Part shown: positions 6,999 through 16,585 of the stretch, one piece after another | How the letters are laid out: each line of letters begins with the position of its first letter | Numbering within the stretch: the stretch's first letter is position 1 | NCBI GenBank assembly: GCA_035502095.1 | Contig: DATJUX010000036.1 | Location: 130,947 to 194,946, forward strand | DNA: 64,000 bases | Reading direction: 5' to 3' | From: JAKANT01 sp035502095 | GTDB taxonomy: Bacteria > Pseudomonadota > Gammaproteobacteria > Burkholderiales > Burkholderiaceae_F | Program-made: the position numbers and the translations under genes | The notes under the pieces: generated by a model | What the model saw: only the letters and a program-made list of their open reading frames with translations | Databases searched by the model: none | What the model was told of the DNA's origin: nothing

Positions 6999-7508
6999 TT
7001 AGCGCTGGCCGGCGGTCAGCGCGTCGAGTTGGAAGCGGCCGCTTTTGTCGACGAGCCAGATCTCGGTGAACCTGGCGCCGCCCAGGCGGACAGGCGCCGG
7101 CATCGGCGCGGCCTGGCGGATCATGCCCTCCACCGCTTTGGTCACCTCGGGCGCGTGCGACGGCGTACGGAGCATCGTGACGTTGTTGAGCTGTCCCTTC
7201 GCATCGACGTCCATTTCGAGCACGACCACCGCATACACCAGCGGCGGCAGCTTGCCCTTGTAGATCTTGTCGGGATACGAGGCGTAGATGTGTCGCGCGG
7301 CATCCTTGCGATAGTCCTTTTCGGTCTCGGCCGTCGAGACCTGCGCAGCCGCGGTCTGGACCCGCGCCCCACCAGCCGCGGCCTGCGCTGCATCCGCGGT
7401 CTGAGTCCGACCGGCCGGCGCACTTTGCGCCTGGGCTGCCCCGGCCACGAACGAGAACAGCGACACCAGCATTGCGCTGGCGAGAATCGTGCGGCGCGGG
7501 AAGTTCAT
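6999..7508 (-). CDS. Exported protein with TonB C-terminal-like domain
   Basis: A 169-residue protein with an N-terminal signal peptide (MNFPRRTILASAMLV..., cleavage expected after AAQAQ), an Ala/Gln-rich linker, and a C-terminal TonB-like alpha-beta domain. The family pattern is visible in LPPLVYAVVVLEMDVDAKG followed by MLRTPSHAPEVTKAVEGMI. There is no proline-rich periplasm-spanning arm and no true membrane anchor, so it is unlikely to energise outer membrane receptors on its own. A free periplasmic TonB-domain protein of unknown role is the best description. It stands alone, with about 290 bases of gene-free DNA upstream. Confidence 0.75.
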   Translation of the reverse strand: MNFPRRTILASAMLVSLFSFVAGAAQAQSAPAGRTQTADAAQAAAGGARVQTAAAQVSTAETEKDYRKDAARHIYASYPDKIYKGKLPPLVYAVVVLEMDVDAKGQLNNVTMLRTPSHAPEVTKAVEGMIRQAAPMPAPVRLGGARFTEIWLVDKSGRFQLDALTAGQR

Positions 7509-7793
7509 CGGTGATCTCCGGAATCAGGCAGTCTCGGCAATCTGCCGATGAAGCGCCTAGCATGGCACTTGAAGAAGTCGGGAAATCTAGGCGCTTTTTC
7601 GGGTCCATGCGCACTAAAGGTTGCGGTGAATCGGATTAGCCGCTTCGAGTTGCAGGCGTACGGTCGCGCCATTCCCCGCGGACCTGGGTTTGCGGGTGGA
7701 AAACCCATGCCGGTTCCATCAACCGCAGCGTGAACACAGGATCGCGGCGATCGCGAGGTCAGGGCATCGAAACGCGAGCGGAGCTGCCAGCGC
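7509..7793. other. Gene-free stretch upstream of the TonB-like gene
   Basis: This holds the presumed promoter region of the leftward TonB-like gene. I could not identify convincing -35/-10 boxes, and no conserved protein is readable. Confidence 0.4.
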
Positions 7794-8111
7794 TCACGCC
7801 GTGTTGCGCATCTCGGTTGTGTACACCTTCTGCGCCACCTGCCAGCGACCGTCGATCTTCAACAGGCTCAGGTAGTCGGTGAAGAAGCGCGGCGGAATCG
7901 CGCACCTGAGCTTGACGAAGGCCATCGTCGGCGAGGCCTGGTCGATCTGCAGGATCTCGTCGTGGCGCGCCAGGCCGCGCGCCTTCGGCGATGGGCGGTT
8001 GCGCACCATTTCGAACCATTGGTCGCGCGGCAGCACCGTCAACAGGCCTTCGTTCTCGCAGGTCAGGGCGCTCGTCGGGTGGAAAACGCTGGCGAGTTTT
8101 ACGACGTCGCC
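7794..8111 (-). pseudogene. NTF2-like (lumazine-binding type) protein, C-terminal remnant
   Basis: The leftward frame ending at TGA (7794) reads DVVKLASVFHPTSAL, then DQWFEMVRNRPSP, then ARHDEILQIDQASPTMAFVK and a final DYLSLLKIDGRWQVAQK. This matches the last two-thirds of small NTF2-like proteins often annotated as putative lumazine-binding. The first 30-40 residues are missing: upstream of about 8108 the frame runs into phospholipase D-like sequence in another frame, with no start codon of its own. It is best read as a truncated gene joined to unrelated DNA. Confidence 0.6.
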
Positions 8112-8300
8112 TTCATCTTTGCGTGCACTTTCAGGTGCTTGAGCGTGTGCACCCTGGCGCCGACGTCCTGCAGGATGCGCAGCCCACCGACGCCCTCGAT
8201 CAGCTTGTCGGGCCTCAACGAATGCGGTCGCTTGGCAAGAATCCGCACCTTGACGCCTCGCATCACGGCGCGGACGAGCCGTTCGACGGTGTACTCGGCG
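8112..8300 (-). pseudogene. Phospholipase D-like domain fragment
   Basis: A leftward frame reads VERLVRAVMRGVKVRILAK, then DKLIEGVGGLRILQDVGA, then HTLKHLKVHAKM. This matches the region before and into the first HKD motif (HxKx4D) of the phospholipase D superfamily. The sequence breaks at the HxK, where the NTF2-like fragment starts in a different frame. Neither the first part of the domain nor the second HKD motif is present, so it cannot be functional. Confidence 0.5.
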
Positions 8301-8352
8301 TGGTCGGCGCGACAGGTTGCGGCAAGTCGACCGTCCTCGGCCTTGTGCCGCG
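8291..8352 (+). pseudogene. ABC-transporter ATPase Walker A fragment
   Basis: The rightward frame reads VLGVVGATGCGKSTVLGLV then PRF, the Walker A region of ABC exporters (usual wording VGxTGSGKSTLxxLIPRF). Only about 20 codons are recognisable, with no Walker B or LSGGQ nearby. It lies end-on to the phospholipase D-like fragment. With so short a piece, chance similarity is possible. Confidence 0.35.
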
Positions 8353-8456
8353 CTTCTGCGGATCTCGCGGACGTAAGAAAAACCGATCGGTGATCGGCCA
8401 CGCGCGTGTCGAACATTCACCACGCAATGACATGTCACTCCGAGCGCGGCTGGAAG

Positions 8457-11400
8457 CTATCCGGCGTGCCCGCTTGGCACGGGCGCGGCTTCGACGCCCC
8501 CATCGTCCCGTCGGTGTTCCGCCGCGAGGAACGCATACATGGCCGGCACCACGAACAACGTGAACAGCGTGCCGATCGACAGGCCGGCGAAGATCACGAC
8601 CCCCATCGCGCGCCGACCCGCCGCCCCGGCGCCGGACGCGATCACCAGCGGCAGAACGCCCAGCACCATGGCCGCAGTGGTCATCAGGATCGGCCGCAGG
8701 CGGACCGCGGCACCTTCGATCACCGCTTCGATCTTGCTGTGGCCCTCGCGTTGCAGCTGGTTGGCGAACTGCACGATCAGGATGCCGTGCTTGCTAATCA
8801 GCCCCATGAGCGTGACGAGACCGACCTGGGTGTAGATGTTGAGCGACGTGACGCCGAGGTTGATGAAGATCAGCGCCCCGAACAGCGCCATCGGCACCGA
8901 CACCAGGATCACGACCGGGTCGCGGAAGCTCTCGAACTGCGCGGCCAGGGCCAGGAACACGATCACGACCGCGAAGAACAGCGTGGTGACGAACCCGCCC
9001 GACTCCTTGATGAACTGGCGCGACTGTCCCGAATAGTCGACGTTGTAGGTCGACGAGGCGATGTTGCGGGCGGTGTCGCGCAGGTATTGCAGCGCATCGC
9101 TCTGCGACACGAACGGCGTCGGCACGGCGCCGATGGTCACCGAATTGAGCTGCTGGAAACGCGTGATCGTTTCGGGCACGACCCGGGTCTCCAGGTGGCC
9201 CAGCGTGGCCGCCGGCAACAGTGCCCCCGACGGTGTCCGCACGTAGTAGTCGAGCACCTGCGCGGGATTGAGCCGGTCGACCTGCAGCACCTGCGGGATC
9301 ACCTTGTACGACCGGCCGGCGATCGAAAAATAGTTGACGTACCCGCCGCTGAGGGCGCTGGTGAGCGCGCTGCCGACGTCCTGCGCGCTCATGCCGAGCG
9401 TGGCGATCAGGTCGCGGTCGACGACGAACGTCGACTGCGGCTTGTCGATCTTCAGGTCGCCGTCTATGTAGAAGAACATGCCGCTCGAACGCGCCTTGTC
9501 GAGGACCTCCTGCGCCACCTCGCTGAGATTTTCAAACGGCTCGGTCGTGTTGATGACGAACTGCACCGGCAGTCCCGACGAGCCCGGCAGCGGCGGAAAC
9601 TGGAACGCGGCGACGCGCACGCCCGCGATCGAGTTCCACTTGCCCTGCAGGTCCTGCTGCAGCTGGTTCGCATTGCGGGTGCGCTCGCTCCAGGGCTTGA
9701 ACAGGACGCCGCCGAATCCCTGGTTCAATGCCGGCGTACCGGTGATCTGGAACATCTGCTGGTACTCGGGCTCCTTGCTCGCCGTGTCGAACACCAGCTG
9801 CGAGTACTTCAGCATCTGGTCGGCGGTCGCATTCGGCTGGCCGGTTATCTGGTACAGCACGATGCCCTGGTCCTCCTGCGGCGCGAGTTCGGATTTGGAG
9901 GTCGAGAACAGATAGAACACGGCGCCCAGCAGGAGCGCGCCCATCACGATCAGCACCGGCCAGGTTTGGAGCAGGCTGCCGAGCACCCTCGTGTAGCCGC
10001 GGTGCAGGCGGTCGAACTGGCGATCGAGAAATGCCACGAAGCGGCCGCCGTGGCTCGCGGCGCCGATGAAGCGCGAGCACATCATCGGCGACAGGGTCAA
10101 CGCGACCACGCCGGAGACGGTGACCGCGCCTGCCAGCGTGAACGCGAACTCGGTGAACAGCGCGCCGGTGAGCCCGCCCTGGAAGCCGATCGGCACGTAG
10201 GCGGCCACCAGCACGATCGTCATCGCGATGATCGGCCCGCCGAGTTCGCGCGCGGCGACGAGCGCCGCTTCGAACGGCGAGCGGCCCTCCTCCTTGATGT
10301 GGCGGTCGACGTTCTCGACCACGATGATCGCGTCGTCCACCACCAGCCCGATGGCGAGCACGAGCGCCAGCAGCGTCAGCAGGTTGATCGAATAGCCCAG
10401 CACCCGCATGACGAAGAACGTGCCGACCAGCGAAAGCGGCATCGCGATCACCGGGATCAGCACGGCGCGCAGGCTGCCGAGGAAAAGATAGATGACGACC
10501 GTCACGATCACCAGCGCTTCCAGCAGCGTTTTCATCACCTCGGTGATCGAGGCATTGACGAACTCGGTCGCGTCGTAGGCGATCTTGGCCGACAACCCGG
10601 CGGGCAGCTGCTCGACGATCGAAGGAAACTCGTTGCGCACGCGCTCGGCGACTTCGAGCAGGTTCGCCGCCGGCGCCACCTTGATGCCGATGAACACCGA
10701 CTGCTGCCCGCCGAAGGCGACGTTGAAGTCGTAGTTCTCCGCGCCCAGCGCAACCGTGGCGATGTCCTCCAGGCGCACGATCGCGCCGCCACGCTGCGAG
10801 ACGATCAGGCGCCTGAACTCGCCCAGGCTGTGCAGGTCGGTTCCGGCGCGCAGGTCGACGCTGACCGCCTGCCCCTTGCTCGAACCAAGCGCGGCCAGGT
10901 AGTTGTTGGCGGCCAGTGCCTGCGACACGTCGGCCGCGGAAACACCGTGCGCCGCCATGCGCGCCGAGTCGAGCCACGCGCGCAACGCGAACACGCGCCC
11001 GCCCAGCACCTCGGCCGTCTGCACGCCCTCGACCGAATCGAGCTTCGGCTTGACCGTCCGGTACAGGTAGTCCGTGATGTCGTTGGTCGGCATCGTGGCG
11101 CTGTAGAAGCCGAGATACATCGCGTCGGTGGTCTGGCCGACCTGCACGGTCAGCACGGGCTGCTGCGCCTGCGGCGGCAGCTGGTTTCGCACCGAGGCCA
11201 CCTGGGTGGTGATCTCGGTCAGGGCGCGATTGGCGTCGTAGTTGAGCAGCAGCGTGCAGGTGATGACCGAGGCGCCCGTGATGCTGTTCGACGACATGTA
11301 GTCGATGCCCTGCGCCTGCGCGATCGCCGCCTCGAGCGGCTGCGTGATGAAGCCGGCGATGGTCTGCGTGTCGGCGCCGTAATACGCCGTCGTCACCGTG

Positions 11401-11534
11401 ACGACCGCGTTTTGCGTGCGCGGATACTGGTTGACCGGCAGGGTCGTCACCGAACGCAGGCCGAGCACGAGGATCAGCAGGCTCAGAACCGCCGCCGCTA
11501 CCGGGCGGTGGATGAAAAAGTCGGTGAAGTTCAT
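8457..11534 (-). CDS. RND multidrug efflux transporter, inner membrane permease (HAE-1 type)
   Basis: A 1025-residue pump subunit of normal length for the AcrB/MexI group. It has twelve membrane helices with two large periplasmic loops, beginning MNFTDFFIHRPVAAAVLSL. The proton-relay Asp pair is in LVVDDAIIVVENV on the fourth helix, and the family motif GFQGGLTGALFTEFAF is present. The protein takes drugs or metabolites from the periplasm and inner leaflet and drives them out using the proton gradient, in complex with an adaptor and an outer membrane channel. Both partners are encoded just upstream. The gene starts 12 bases after the adaptor stop. Substrate specificity cannot be read from the sequence. 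Confidence 0.95.
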   Translation of the reverse strand: MNFTDFFIHRPVAAAVLSLLILVLGLRSVTTLPVNQYPRTQNAVVTVTTAYYGADTQTIAGFITQPLEAAIAQAQGIDYMSSNSITGASVITCTLLLNYDANRALTEITTQVASVRNQLPPQAQQPVLTVQVGQTTDAMYLGFYSATMPTNDITDYLYRTVKPKLDSVEGVQTAEVLGGRVFALRAWLDSARMAAHGVSAADVSQALAANNYLAALGSSKGQAVSVDLRAGTDLHSLGEFRRLIVSQRGGAIVRLEDIATVALGAENYDFNVAFGGQQSVFIGIKVAPAANLLEVAERVRNEFPSIVEQLPAGLSAKIAYDATEFVNASITEVMKTLLEALVIVTVVIYLFLGSLRAVLIPVIAMPLSLVGTFFVMRVLGYSINLLTLLALVLAIGLVVDDAIIVVENVDRHIKEEGRSPFEAALVAARELGGPIIAMTIVLVAAYVPIGFQGGLTGALFTEFAFTLAGAVTVSGVVALTLSPMMCSRFIGAASHGGRFVAFLDRQFDRLHRGYTRVLGSLLQTWPVLIVMGALLLGAVFYLFSTSKSELAPQEDQGIVLYQITGQPNATADQMLKYSQLVFDTASKEPEYQQMFQITGTPALNQGFGGVLFKPWSERTRNANQLQQDLQGKWNSIAGVRVAAFQFPPLPGSSGLPVQFVINTTEPFENLSEVAQEVLDKARSSGMFFYIDGDLKIDKPQSTFVVDRDLIATLGMSAQDVGSALTSALSGGYVNYFSIAGRSYKVIPQVLQVDRLNPAQVLDYYVRTPSGALLPAATLGHLETRVVPETITRFQQLNSVTIGAVPTPFVSQSDALQYLRDTARNIASSTYNVDYSGQSRQFIKESGGFVTTLFFAVVIVFLALAAQFESFRDPVVILVSVPMALFGALIFINLGVTSLNIYTQVGLVTLMGLISKHGILIVQFANQLQREGHSKIEAVIEGAAVRLRPILMTTAAMVLGVLPLVIASGAGAAGRRAMGVVIFAGLSIGTLFTLFVVPAMYAFLAAEHRRDDGGVEAAPVPSGHAG

Positions 11535-11546
11535 TTCGGCCGCCGG

Positions 11547-12737
11547 CTACTTTTCCTGCGGCGTGGGATGCGCGCTGTCGGGCGGCAACAGGCTGTTGTT
11601 GACGACGAGCGGCGTGCCGTTCTTGAGCTTGAGCTGCCCGCTCGTCACGATCGTCGTGCCCTCTTCGATTCCCTTCAGGATCGCGACCTGGTCGCCGCGC
11701 GTCGGTCCGACCGTGACGAAGACCTGTGCCGCGACGGCGGTCGGCGCCGGGCCGCCCGCGCCCCCCTTGCCGGACGCGGGCGCGGCACCCGTCTGCGGCG
11801 GCGCCGGTTTTGCCACGAACACGTTGGCGCCATACGGGTTGAAGCTGATCGCGGCCTGCGGCACCGTGAGGTAACGATTCACGGTGCCGGTGCGGATCGA
11901 CACCTTCGCGTACATGCCCGGCAGCAACTCGCGTCCCGGATTGCGCAGCGTGGCCTCGATGAAGACGTTGCGCGTCGTCGTGTCGACCACCGGGTTGACG
12001 GCCGTGATCGTGCCCGTGAAGTCCTTCTGCGGGAAGGCGTCGACCGTCAGCGACACGGCCTGGCCCTTGGCGAGCCGGGAGATGTTCTCCTGCGGCAGGT
12101 AGAAGTCGACGCAGATCGGATCGATCGACTGCAGCGTGACGATCTTGTCGCCGGTGTTCAGATACTGGCCCGGATTGACCGTGCTGATCCCGAGCCGGCC
12201 CGCGAACGGCGCGCGGATCGTCTTCTTGTCCAGCGTCGACTGGAATTGCGCGACCTGCGCGGTCTTCGCGCGCAGATCGGCGTCGTCGTTGTCGACCGTG
12301 GCCTGGCTCACCGCCTGGGCGGCGAGTTGCTCGCGGTCGCGCGCGAGCGTGGTCGTGGCGAGTTCCACCGCGACCTTGATCGCAGCGAGCTGGGCACGCT
12401 CGGTATCCGCGTTGAGCTCGACCAGCACGTCGCCGCCCTTCACGTCCTGGCCGGACTTGAAATTCACCGTGCGCACCAGGCCCGCGATCTCCGTGCTCAG
12501 ATCGACGCCGCGCAACGCACGCAGGGTCCCCACCGCCGCCATTTCGTCGCGCCAGTCCTGGTACTGCACGGCGGTCGTGGTCACCGTGGCGGGCGGGATG
12601 CCGGACTGGGCCATGAACTTGCGGATCATCACGCCCTTGAAGACATTGAAGCCGACCAGCCCGCCCACCACGAGGGCGACCACGATCAACATCCACGTCA
12701 TGCGCTTTGCGAGCGACGGTTTCCTCGGCGTGTTCAT
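11547..12737 (-). CDS. RND efflux periplasmic adaptor (membrane fusion protein)
   Basis: A 396-residue adaptor with an N-terminal membrane anchor (MTWMLIVVALVVGGLVGF), a lipoyl/hairpin region (VGTLRALRGVDLSTEIAG ... TIRAPFAGRLGI), a beta barrel and a membrane-proximal domain. It bridges the RND pump and the outer membrane channel. Near the C-terminus, residues about 310-335 are Pro/Ala/Gly-rich, an insertion not needed for the fold. The ATG at 12737 has AGGA about eight bases upstream and follows the channel gene by 22 bases, so the three genes form one operon in the order channel, adaptor, pump. Confidence 0.94.
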   Translation of the reverse strand: MNTPRKPSLAKRMTWMLIVVALVVGGLVGFNVFKGVMIRKFMAQSGIPPATVTTTAVQYQDWRDEMAAVGTLRALRGVDLSTEIAGLVRTVNFKSGQDVKGGDVLVELNADTERAQLAAIKVAVELATTTLARDREQLAAQAVSQATVDNDDADLRAKTAQVAQFQSTLDKKTIRAPFAGRLGISTVNPGQYLNTGDKIVTLQSIDPICVDFYLPQENISRLAKGQAVSLTVDAFPQKDFTGTITAVNPVVDTTTRNVFIEATLRNPGRELLPGMYAKVSIRTGTVNRYLTVPQAAISFNPYGANVFVAKPAPPQTGAAPASGKGGAGGPAPTAVAAQVFVTVGPTRGDQVAILKGIEEGTTIVTSGQLKLKNGTPLVVNNSLLPPDSAHPTPQEK

Positions 12738-12759
12738 CGGATCCTGTTCCTCCGCGGCG

Positions 12760-14295
12760 TCATTGCTTCGATGCAGCTTGCGCGTGGTCGTTCCACCAGC
12801 CGCCGCCGAGCGCGGTGAACAGCGCGACGGTGTCGGCATACCGATCCGCCTGCGCCTGCACCACCGCGATGCGCGTCTGCTGCAGCCGCGTCTGCGCATC
12901 GAGCAGGGAGAGATAGCTGATGGCGCCGGCACTGAACTGCTTGTCGGCCAGTTCGTAGCTCGCCCGCGCCTGGGTCTGTGCATCCACCTGTGCCTGCAGG
13001 GCACGCGCGTCCGCGTCGAGCGCGCGCAAAGCATCGGCCACGGAACCGAACGCGATCAGCACTGTCTGGCGATACGCGGCGGCCGCGCCGTCGTAGGCGG
13101 CGATCGCCGCACGACGCCGCGCCTGCAACTGGCCGCCGTTGAAGAGCGGCGCGGTGAGCCCGGCGCCGATGCTCCAGCCGAAGGCGTTGCTGGTGAAGAG
13201 CTTGTCCGGCATGAACGCTTCGACGCCGACGCCGCCGGAAAGCGTGAGCTTGGGATACAGGTCCGCGGTCGCGACGCCGATCTGCGCACTCGCCGAATGC
13301 AACAGCGCTTCGGCGGCAAGGATGTCCGGGCGCTGGCGTGCGAGTGCCGACGGGACCGACACCGGCAGGTCGAGCGGCAGTTCGAGGTGCTCGAGATCGA
13401 ACTCGGCCAATCCGGCGTCGCCGGGGAAACGACCCGCGAAGATCGCAAGCTGGTTGCGCGCCAGCGCGAGCTGGCGCTGCAGCGGCGGAATGCCGGCATG
13501 GGTCTGTGCCAGCACGGTGCGCTGCGCGAGCACGTCGCTGCGCGCGACCGCACCGAGCGTGAAACGCCGTTCGACAACGCTGAGCTGCTTGCGCTGCAGT
13601 TCCTCGATCTCCAGCGTGGCCGCGAGCTGTGCGCGCAGCGACGCTTCGCGGATCGCGGTCGTCACCAGGTTCGCCGTCAGGGCGAGGTAGGTCGCTTCGA
13701 GCTGGTACTGCTCGCTATCGACCTGCGCTTGCAGGCTTTCGAGCTGGCGGCGCACGCCCCCGAACAGGTCGAAGACATAGGTGACCGACACCGTCGCCCC
13801 GTAGAGCGAGAACGTCTCCGCACGCGGCAGCCCGAGTTGCGCGGCCGATTCACGCTGCCGCGACACCTGCGCACCTGCGTTGATCGCCGGCCACTGCGCC
13901 CCGCGTTCGGCCGCGAGGATCTCCTGCGCCTGGCGCAACGTCGCCTCGCCCTGCGCGATCGTCGGGCTGTCGCGCAGCGCGGCCTCGATCAGCTGATCGA
14001 GCGCCTGGGAGCGGAACATCGTCCACCATTGCCGTTGCAGCTCCTGCCCCATGACGAACCGCTGGCTGCCGCCAGCGGCGATCGCGGTTTCGGCGGTCGC
14101 TTCAGGCACGGGCTCCGACGTGTAAGTGGTCGCGGTCGGCGGCTCGGGTCGCTTGAAATCCGGCCCGACCGTGCACGCGGCAACGACGATGCTTGCCGAC
14201 GCGAGCGCGGCGAGCGAGGTGCAACGGTGGCGACCGCTCCGATGCTTGTCCAGCGGGGCATGGCGAGGCCTCAGGCGGCTCCGGAAAAGCAGCAT
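12760..14295 (-). CDS. NodT-family outer membrane efflux lipoprotein
   Basis: A 511-residue TolC-like outer membrane channel. A signal peptide ends in a lipobox (SIVVAACTVGPDFKRP), so the Cys is lipidated, as is usual for NodT/OprM channels. Repeated helical segments such as ALRDSPTIAQGEATLRQAQEI and VVERRFTLGAVARSDVL follow the family pattern, in two structural repeats. It is the first gene of the efflux operon. The start is not certain: the ATG at 14295 is used here, with a TTG at 14307 just upstream. A regulator gene is not seen next to the operon; the divergent neighbour is a lipoprotein. Confidence 0.93.
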   Translation of the reverse strand: MLLFRSRLRPRHAPLDKHRSGRHRCTSLAALASASIVVAACTVGPDFKRPEPPTATTYTSEPVPEATAETAIAAGGSQRFVMGQELQRQWWTMFRSQALDQLIEAALRDSPTIAQGEATLRQAQEILAAERGAQWPAINAGAQVSRQRESAAQLGLPRAETFSLYGATVSVTYVFDLFGGVRRQLESLQAQVDSEQYQLEATYLALTANLVTTAIREASLRAQLAATLEIEELQRKQLSVVERRFTLGAVARSDVLAQRTVLAQTHAGIPPLQRQLALARNQLAIFAGRFPGDAGLAEFDLEHLELPLDLPVSVPSALARQRPDILAAEALLHSASAQIGVATADLYPKLTLSGGVGVEAFMPDKLFTSNAFGWSIGAGLTAPLFNGGQLQARRRAAIAAYDGAAAAYRQTVLIAFGSVADALRALDADARALQAQVDAQTQARASYELADKQFSAGAISYLSLLDAQTRLQQTRIAVVQAQADRYADTVALFTALGGGWWNDHAQAASKQ

Positions 14296-14487
14296 CGCAG
14301 CGTGCAACTCGGAAACGAGGGCGTCACGGAAGCGCGGCGAGGCGATTCCCGGCTTCGCGCGCGCAGCGAAACCCGAACCTTACGCCATTCGGTCCGTCGC
14401 CTTCCGGCAGCCAAGCTTGCGCTGCGCTGTCGGTCGTATCCGATCGGCGCCGAGTTGACGCATGTCCGCTCGCGAAGAGGGTGCACG

Positions 14488-15407
14488 TTGAGGCATTGTC
14501 CTTTCAAGCGCTCGCTGTTCAGCGCCGGGGGCGTCGGCGCGCTGGCCTGCGCACTGATCGGGTGCGGCGGCGGAGGGGGTGGCGGGTCGGCACCCGCGCC
14601 CAGTCCCAGCCCTCAAGGACCCACGTACCAATTCGTCGCCGACAACGGCCTGCGCGTAACGGGAGGCGTGGGACCGGTCGAACCCGTCATCGGAGCGACG
14701 ACGTATATGTATCTCGGCAGCTCCGCAGCGTCGGACGGCAAGGTACTCGCGTCGACCGATGGACTCTCGTTCTCGCCGGTCGTGGCGACGATAGACGGTG
14801 GTCCGCTCACAAGCGGCGGCGTCTGGTTCTCGTTCGTGCCCGTGCCGAGCGGCGCATTCCGGATGTACTACAGCGTCGGCTCGGCCGCGCTGGTAAGCGC
14901 CACGTCGACCGACGGCCTGACCGGACCAGCGATCCCGGCACACGGATCGTGCTCGATCCCATCGCGGTCCCCAAGGTCGCTGCGCTCGTCGGAGGTGGCT
15001 GTCGCGTCTATTACACGACCTCCGGTGGTCCGACCGGAATCGCGAGCGCAAGCTCGGCGGACGGCTTGACCTTCATGGCAGACGCGGGCCTTCGATTGGC
15101 GCCCGTGCCGAGCGCGTATGCCTGGGGCGATCCGAACGTCGTCGTCACCGGCTCGACGTACCTCATGTCGTCGACTCAGATACCCAATGACAACTCGTTC
15201 TCGAGCATCTGGCTCTCTTCATCCGCCGACGGACTGACGTGGACCACGTCCGCCGCGCCGGTCATCACCAGCACGGCGGGCAGTCCGGTCGACTCGTCGT
15301 TCGTTCCGCTGGCCGATGGCGGATTGCGCGTCTACTACGGCCTGTTCGTCGGTACGTCAGCCGTGCCGACCGGCAACGTGCAAAGCGAAATCTCAGCGGC
15401 GTGCTGA
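14488..15407 (+). pseudogene. Beta-propeller (sialidase-like) lipoprotein with a one-base frameshift
   Basis: Starts at TTG 14488, seven bases after GAAGAGGG. The signal sequence ends in a lipobox followed by a Gly run (ALIGCGGGGGGG). Blade repeats of the form DGLSFSP, DGLTFMAD and DGLTWTT suggest a BNR or glycosidase-type beta-propeller at the cell surface. The first frame ends its sensible sequence at STDGLT (14922). The second frame continues TSDPGTRIVLDPIAVPK to the stop at 15407. Inserting one T after 14922 would give DGLTWTSDPG, matching the other repeats. This is therefore a single-base deletion or a sequencing error. Confidence 0.75.
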
Positions 15408-15425
15408 CGAAGATCGCGATGTAGT

Positions 15426-15446
15426 CGCGGGCGATTTGCGCCCGCG
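15426..15446. terminator. GC-rich hairpin between convergent genes
   Basis: Eight-base arms CGCGGGCG and CGCCCGCG around ATTTG, placed between the stops of two convergent genes. There is no T run on either side, so it may act as a weak or bidirectional transcript end. Confidence 0.45.
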
Positions 15447-15467
15447 TTCACCACAGCCCGGCCGCCG

Positions 15468-16259
15468 TCACGCTGCCCGGCGGCGCCGCAGGCAAAGGCC
15501 CGCCAGCCCCGACACCACCAACGCCAGCGTTGTCGGTTCCGGAACCGTGCCACCGCCTCCGCCATCGCCCGGAGGAAAGACTTCGGCGGCGGTGCCCTGC
15601 ACGCCGACCGTGAAGCCGTTCCAGTATTCGTTCGAAGCGCTGGTCCAGGTCAGCGTGTCGAAGGCGCCGGTGAACTGAATGACGCCATGCGGCTCGGTGC
15701 CGCCCACGTTGCTGCTGTTGAGCTCGTACAGGACGTCGCCGTTGGGAAGGTCGACGACCACCTTCGTCACCCCGCCGCAACCCCAGTAGCCGCACGCGTT
15801 GCCGTCCACGCCGCCCACGCTCAGGATGTTGAAATCCTGGTTCAGGAACGCATAGCCGTTGCCGTTGAGGCTGACGAACGCGAACACGGGGTTCGCGATC
15901 GCCTGCGAGAAGGTGAGTGTCTGGCTCCCCGCAGCATCGAGCGCGATGATGTCCGTGCCAGTGGGACTATTGTCAACGACGCTGCTCGTGTACGGGGATA
16001 TCGCGTCGTTGCGGCCGTCGCCCTGGTTCACCCAGTAGTCGATGCCGCCGCTGCTCTGATAGAAGCCGACGCCGTTGGCATTGGTGTAGGTCACGGTCAC
16101 CGTCGAGGTGGTGGTCGTGATCGTTCCCTGCGCCTGGAAGCCCGGCCCCGGGTCTTGATCGCTGCCGAGCCAGTCGGTCCAGAAAATCGGATCAGCCGAA
16201 GCGGTGCCCGCGGCAAGGACGAGCAGAGCCGCGACCGCCCAGGTCGTGCGTGTCTTCAT
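15468..16259 (-). CDS. PEP-CTERM sorting-domain exported protein
   Basis: A 263-residue exported protein. The N-terminal signal peptide MKTRTTWAVAALLVLAAG ends near TASA. The C-terminus carries the PEP-CTERM signal: VPEPTTLALVVSGLAGL, then the basic tail CLRRRRAA. Such proteins are cut and anchored by an exosortase (EpsH/XrtA) and are usually part of extracellular polymer or biofilm matrices. The body is rich in Thr, Gly and Asn (TITTTTSTVTVTYTNANG) and has no catalytic motif that I recognise. The ATG at 16259 follows GGGGGA. No exosortase gene is present in the window. Confidence 0.88.
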   Translation of the reverse strand: MKTRTTWAVAALLVLAAGTASADPIFWTDWLGSDQDPGPGFQAQGTITTTTSTVTVTYTNANGVGFYQSSGGIDYWVNQGDGRNDAISPYTSSVVDNSPTGTDIIALDAAGSQTLTFSQAIANPVFAFVSLNGNGYAFLNQDFNILSVGGVDGNACGYWGCGGVTKVVVDLPNGDVLYELNSSNVGGTEPHGVIQFTGAFDTLTWTSASNEYWNGFTVGVQGTAAEVFPPGDGGGGGTVPEPTTLALVVSGLAGLCLRRRRAA

Positions 16260-16585
16260 GGATCCCCCCAAAAGACGAATCTGATTTCGATCTGAGCAAA
16301 GCGCAGCCCGACACGCCCAGGCTCAGACCGATTCCCCCATGCAAGAAACTTGCCGGAGGCCGCAAGCCCCCCCGACTTGCGCCACGATCATCCATGGATT
16401 CAGTAACTTGACCAACGATGCACCGCTCGTGGGCGATATCGGCACGGCGCAGCCCTGTAAGAGATTGCGACACCGATGCGATTCAATCGCCTCGAGTCCG
16501 CGGCACGCCGATTCCCCGCATGGCCGAACTGCGCTTGCGCGCTCGGATCACCGCTCACGACCTCCTGCGCCGTCCGGCCGACGAG
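16260..16585. other. Gene-free region upstream of the PEP-CTERM gene
   Basis: About 325 bases with no supported gene. It should contain the PEP-CTERM gene promoter. I did not find a convincing -24/-12 (sigma-54) or -35/-10 pair by eye. Confidence 0.4.

Noticed and set aside
8406..12818. Very long open frame (1470 codons) on the plus strand opposite the RND operon
   Set aside because: It is Arg/His/Asp-rich with no conserved motif and is antisense to two clearly real efflux genes; long shadow frames are usual at this GC content.
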